From Malikia spinosa (GTDB lineage: Bacteria; Pseudomonadota; Gammaproteobacteria; Burkholderiales; Burkholderiaceae_C), in the NCBI RefSeq assembly GCF_002980625.1, contig NZ_PVLR01000049.1, forward strand, positions 1-52,684: a stretch of 52,684 nucleotides of DNA, in the 5' to 3' direction. Positions 52,127 through 52,684 of this stretch are shown piece after piece. Position 1 is the first letter of the stretch. Each line of letters starts with the position of its first letter. The notes below the pieces were generated by a model. The model did not search any database. It was not told the origin of the DNA and saw nothing but the letters and a program-made list of their open reading frames with translations. A program made the translations under genes and the position numbers.

Positions 52127-52684
52127 GTGGGAAGTCCCTGTAGTCTTCTGAGCAAGAGCCCCAAGAAGGCCAGATGAATGAACTGCAGACTGGTGTTGAG
52201 CAGCCGCTCGCAGTTCTTCCATAGCCGCCTGTTCTTGTCCAGCCAAGCAAAGCTGCGCTCGACGATCCAGCGCTTGGGTATGACCCTGAAGGTGTGCAGT
52301 TCGCTGCGCTTGGCGACTTGTACCGTCACATGCCCACCAAGGAGGTCTTGCGCCCCCTGCGCAAAGGGCTGGCCCACGTAGCCACTGTCGGCCAACAGGC
52401 TTTGCACCCGGGCCAGCCTGGACTTGCAACGCTCCAGTGCCTGCAGCGCGCCCTTGCGATCGGTCACCTCTGCCGTCGTCACCGCCATCGGATGCGGCAG
52501 CCCCTGGGTGTCCACCGCAATGTGGCGCTTGATGCCCGAGACCTTCTTGCCCGCGTCATAGCCCTTCAAGGCCGCCGGGTCCGTGTTCTTCACGCTCTGC
52601 GCGTCGATGATCAAGAATGCGCTGCAGGCGTTGCGCCCCAGTTTCTCTCGGGCCGCGCCAACCTGATTTTTTTAAAGCCTGCTC
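52123..52684 (-). pseudogene. IS5-family transposase, 3' part, frameshifted and interrupted
   Basis: The frame from 52671 back to 52123 encodes the catalytic core: Asp in FLIIDAQSVKNTD, Asp in LLADSGYVGQPF, and Glu in RWIVERSFAWLDKNRRLWKN. At 52667-52673 a run of seven A on the minus strand separates this frame from the upstream one (EQALKK), and one more A would rejoin them. The C-terminus GLPT comes from the inserted IS1111 element; the native end would be RRLRIL. The N-terminus is beyond the window edge. Confidence 0.8.

Larger units (their letters stand above)
50673..52141 (+). mobile_element. IS110-family, IS1111-group element
   Basis: About 1.47 kb. Subterminal inverted repeats GGGACTTCCCAC (50673-50684) and GTGGGAAGTCCC (52127-52138) match the short inner repeats typical of the IS1111 group. 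The transposase has a short left noncoding end (about 87 bases) and a long right one (about 310 bases). The exact termini are uncertain by a few bases because the element makes no clear duplication. Confidence 0.8.
50651..52684 (-). mobile_element. IS5-family element, interrupted and cut by the window edge
   Basis: The left tip GAGCGTGTTCAAAG at 50651-50664 is preceded by TTA. The element's transposase lies at the right edge on the minus strand. Removing the IS1111-type element at about 50673-52141 rejoins codons AGA AGA CT and T CGT ATT CTT TGA, restoring an open reading frame whose stop lies in the inverted repeat, as is common in this group. The other tip may be the repeat at 4-17. Confidence 0.75.

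Overview
The window is most of the backbone of an IncP-1 plasmid of the R751-like beta type, carrying a large accessory cargo. The assignment rests on TrfA with an internal start giving a 285-residue short form, Ssb, TrbA, a complete trbB-trbN mating-pair system, TraC-TraM, an IncP oriT with an ATCCTG^C nick motif, a KorA operator and several KorB operators. These plasmids have a very broad host range. The high-GC copper cargo and the insertion sequences resemble those of Betaproteobacteria, but the host cannot be fixed from the window.

Layout from left to right. Positions 1-2758 are insertion debris: an insertion-sequence tip, a tniR resolvase with its res site, a deleted Tn402/Tn5053-type tni module with its 25-bp terminal repeat, a KfrA-like gene tail, an IS21 istA fragment and an intact IS903-like IS5-family element. 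Positions 2852-3471 hold a RelE/HigB-type toxin-antitoxin pair. Positions 3675-16194 hold trbN back to trbA on the minus strand, followed by ssb-trfA on the plus strand from 16305 to 17893. Positions 17894-18394 are GC-rich noncoding sequence with repeats. Positions 18395-23467 hold a three-gene phosphorelay defence operon matching Detocs (dtcA, dtcB, dtcC). Positions 23629-35754 hold a copper-resistance island under a CopRS two-component system. Positions 36144-37783 hold hipBA. Positions 37982-48523 hold traC back to traJ on the minus strand, then oriT, then traK-traL-traM on the plus strand to 50459. The right edge is an IS5-family element interrupted by an IS110/IS1111-type element.

How it works together. 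Tra1 (relaxosome, coupling protein TraG, primase TraC, topoisomerase TraE, pilin protease TraF) and Tra2 (trbB-trbN) are both complete enough to predict self-transfer, including the residues needed to cyclise the TrbC pilin. KorA and KorB operator sequences sit at the expected control points, but korA, korB, incC and oriV are not in the window. The cargo gives phage defence (Detocs), periplasmic copper oxidation and export, and two toxin-antitoxin modules.

Two large-scale oddities stand out. The trfA-trb block is inverted relative to Tra1 compared with RK2/R751. The two ends of the window look like the two ends of one insertion sequence. Detocs is the strongest biological candidate: it is a recently described system, here on a broad-host-range conjugative plasmid, with a sensor kinase lacking a recognisable standard phospho-accepting histidine motif.
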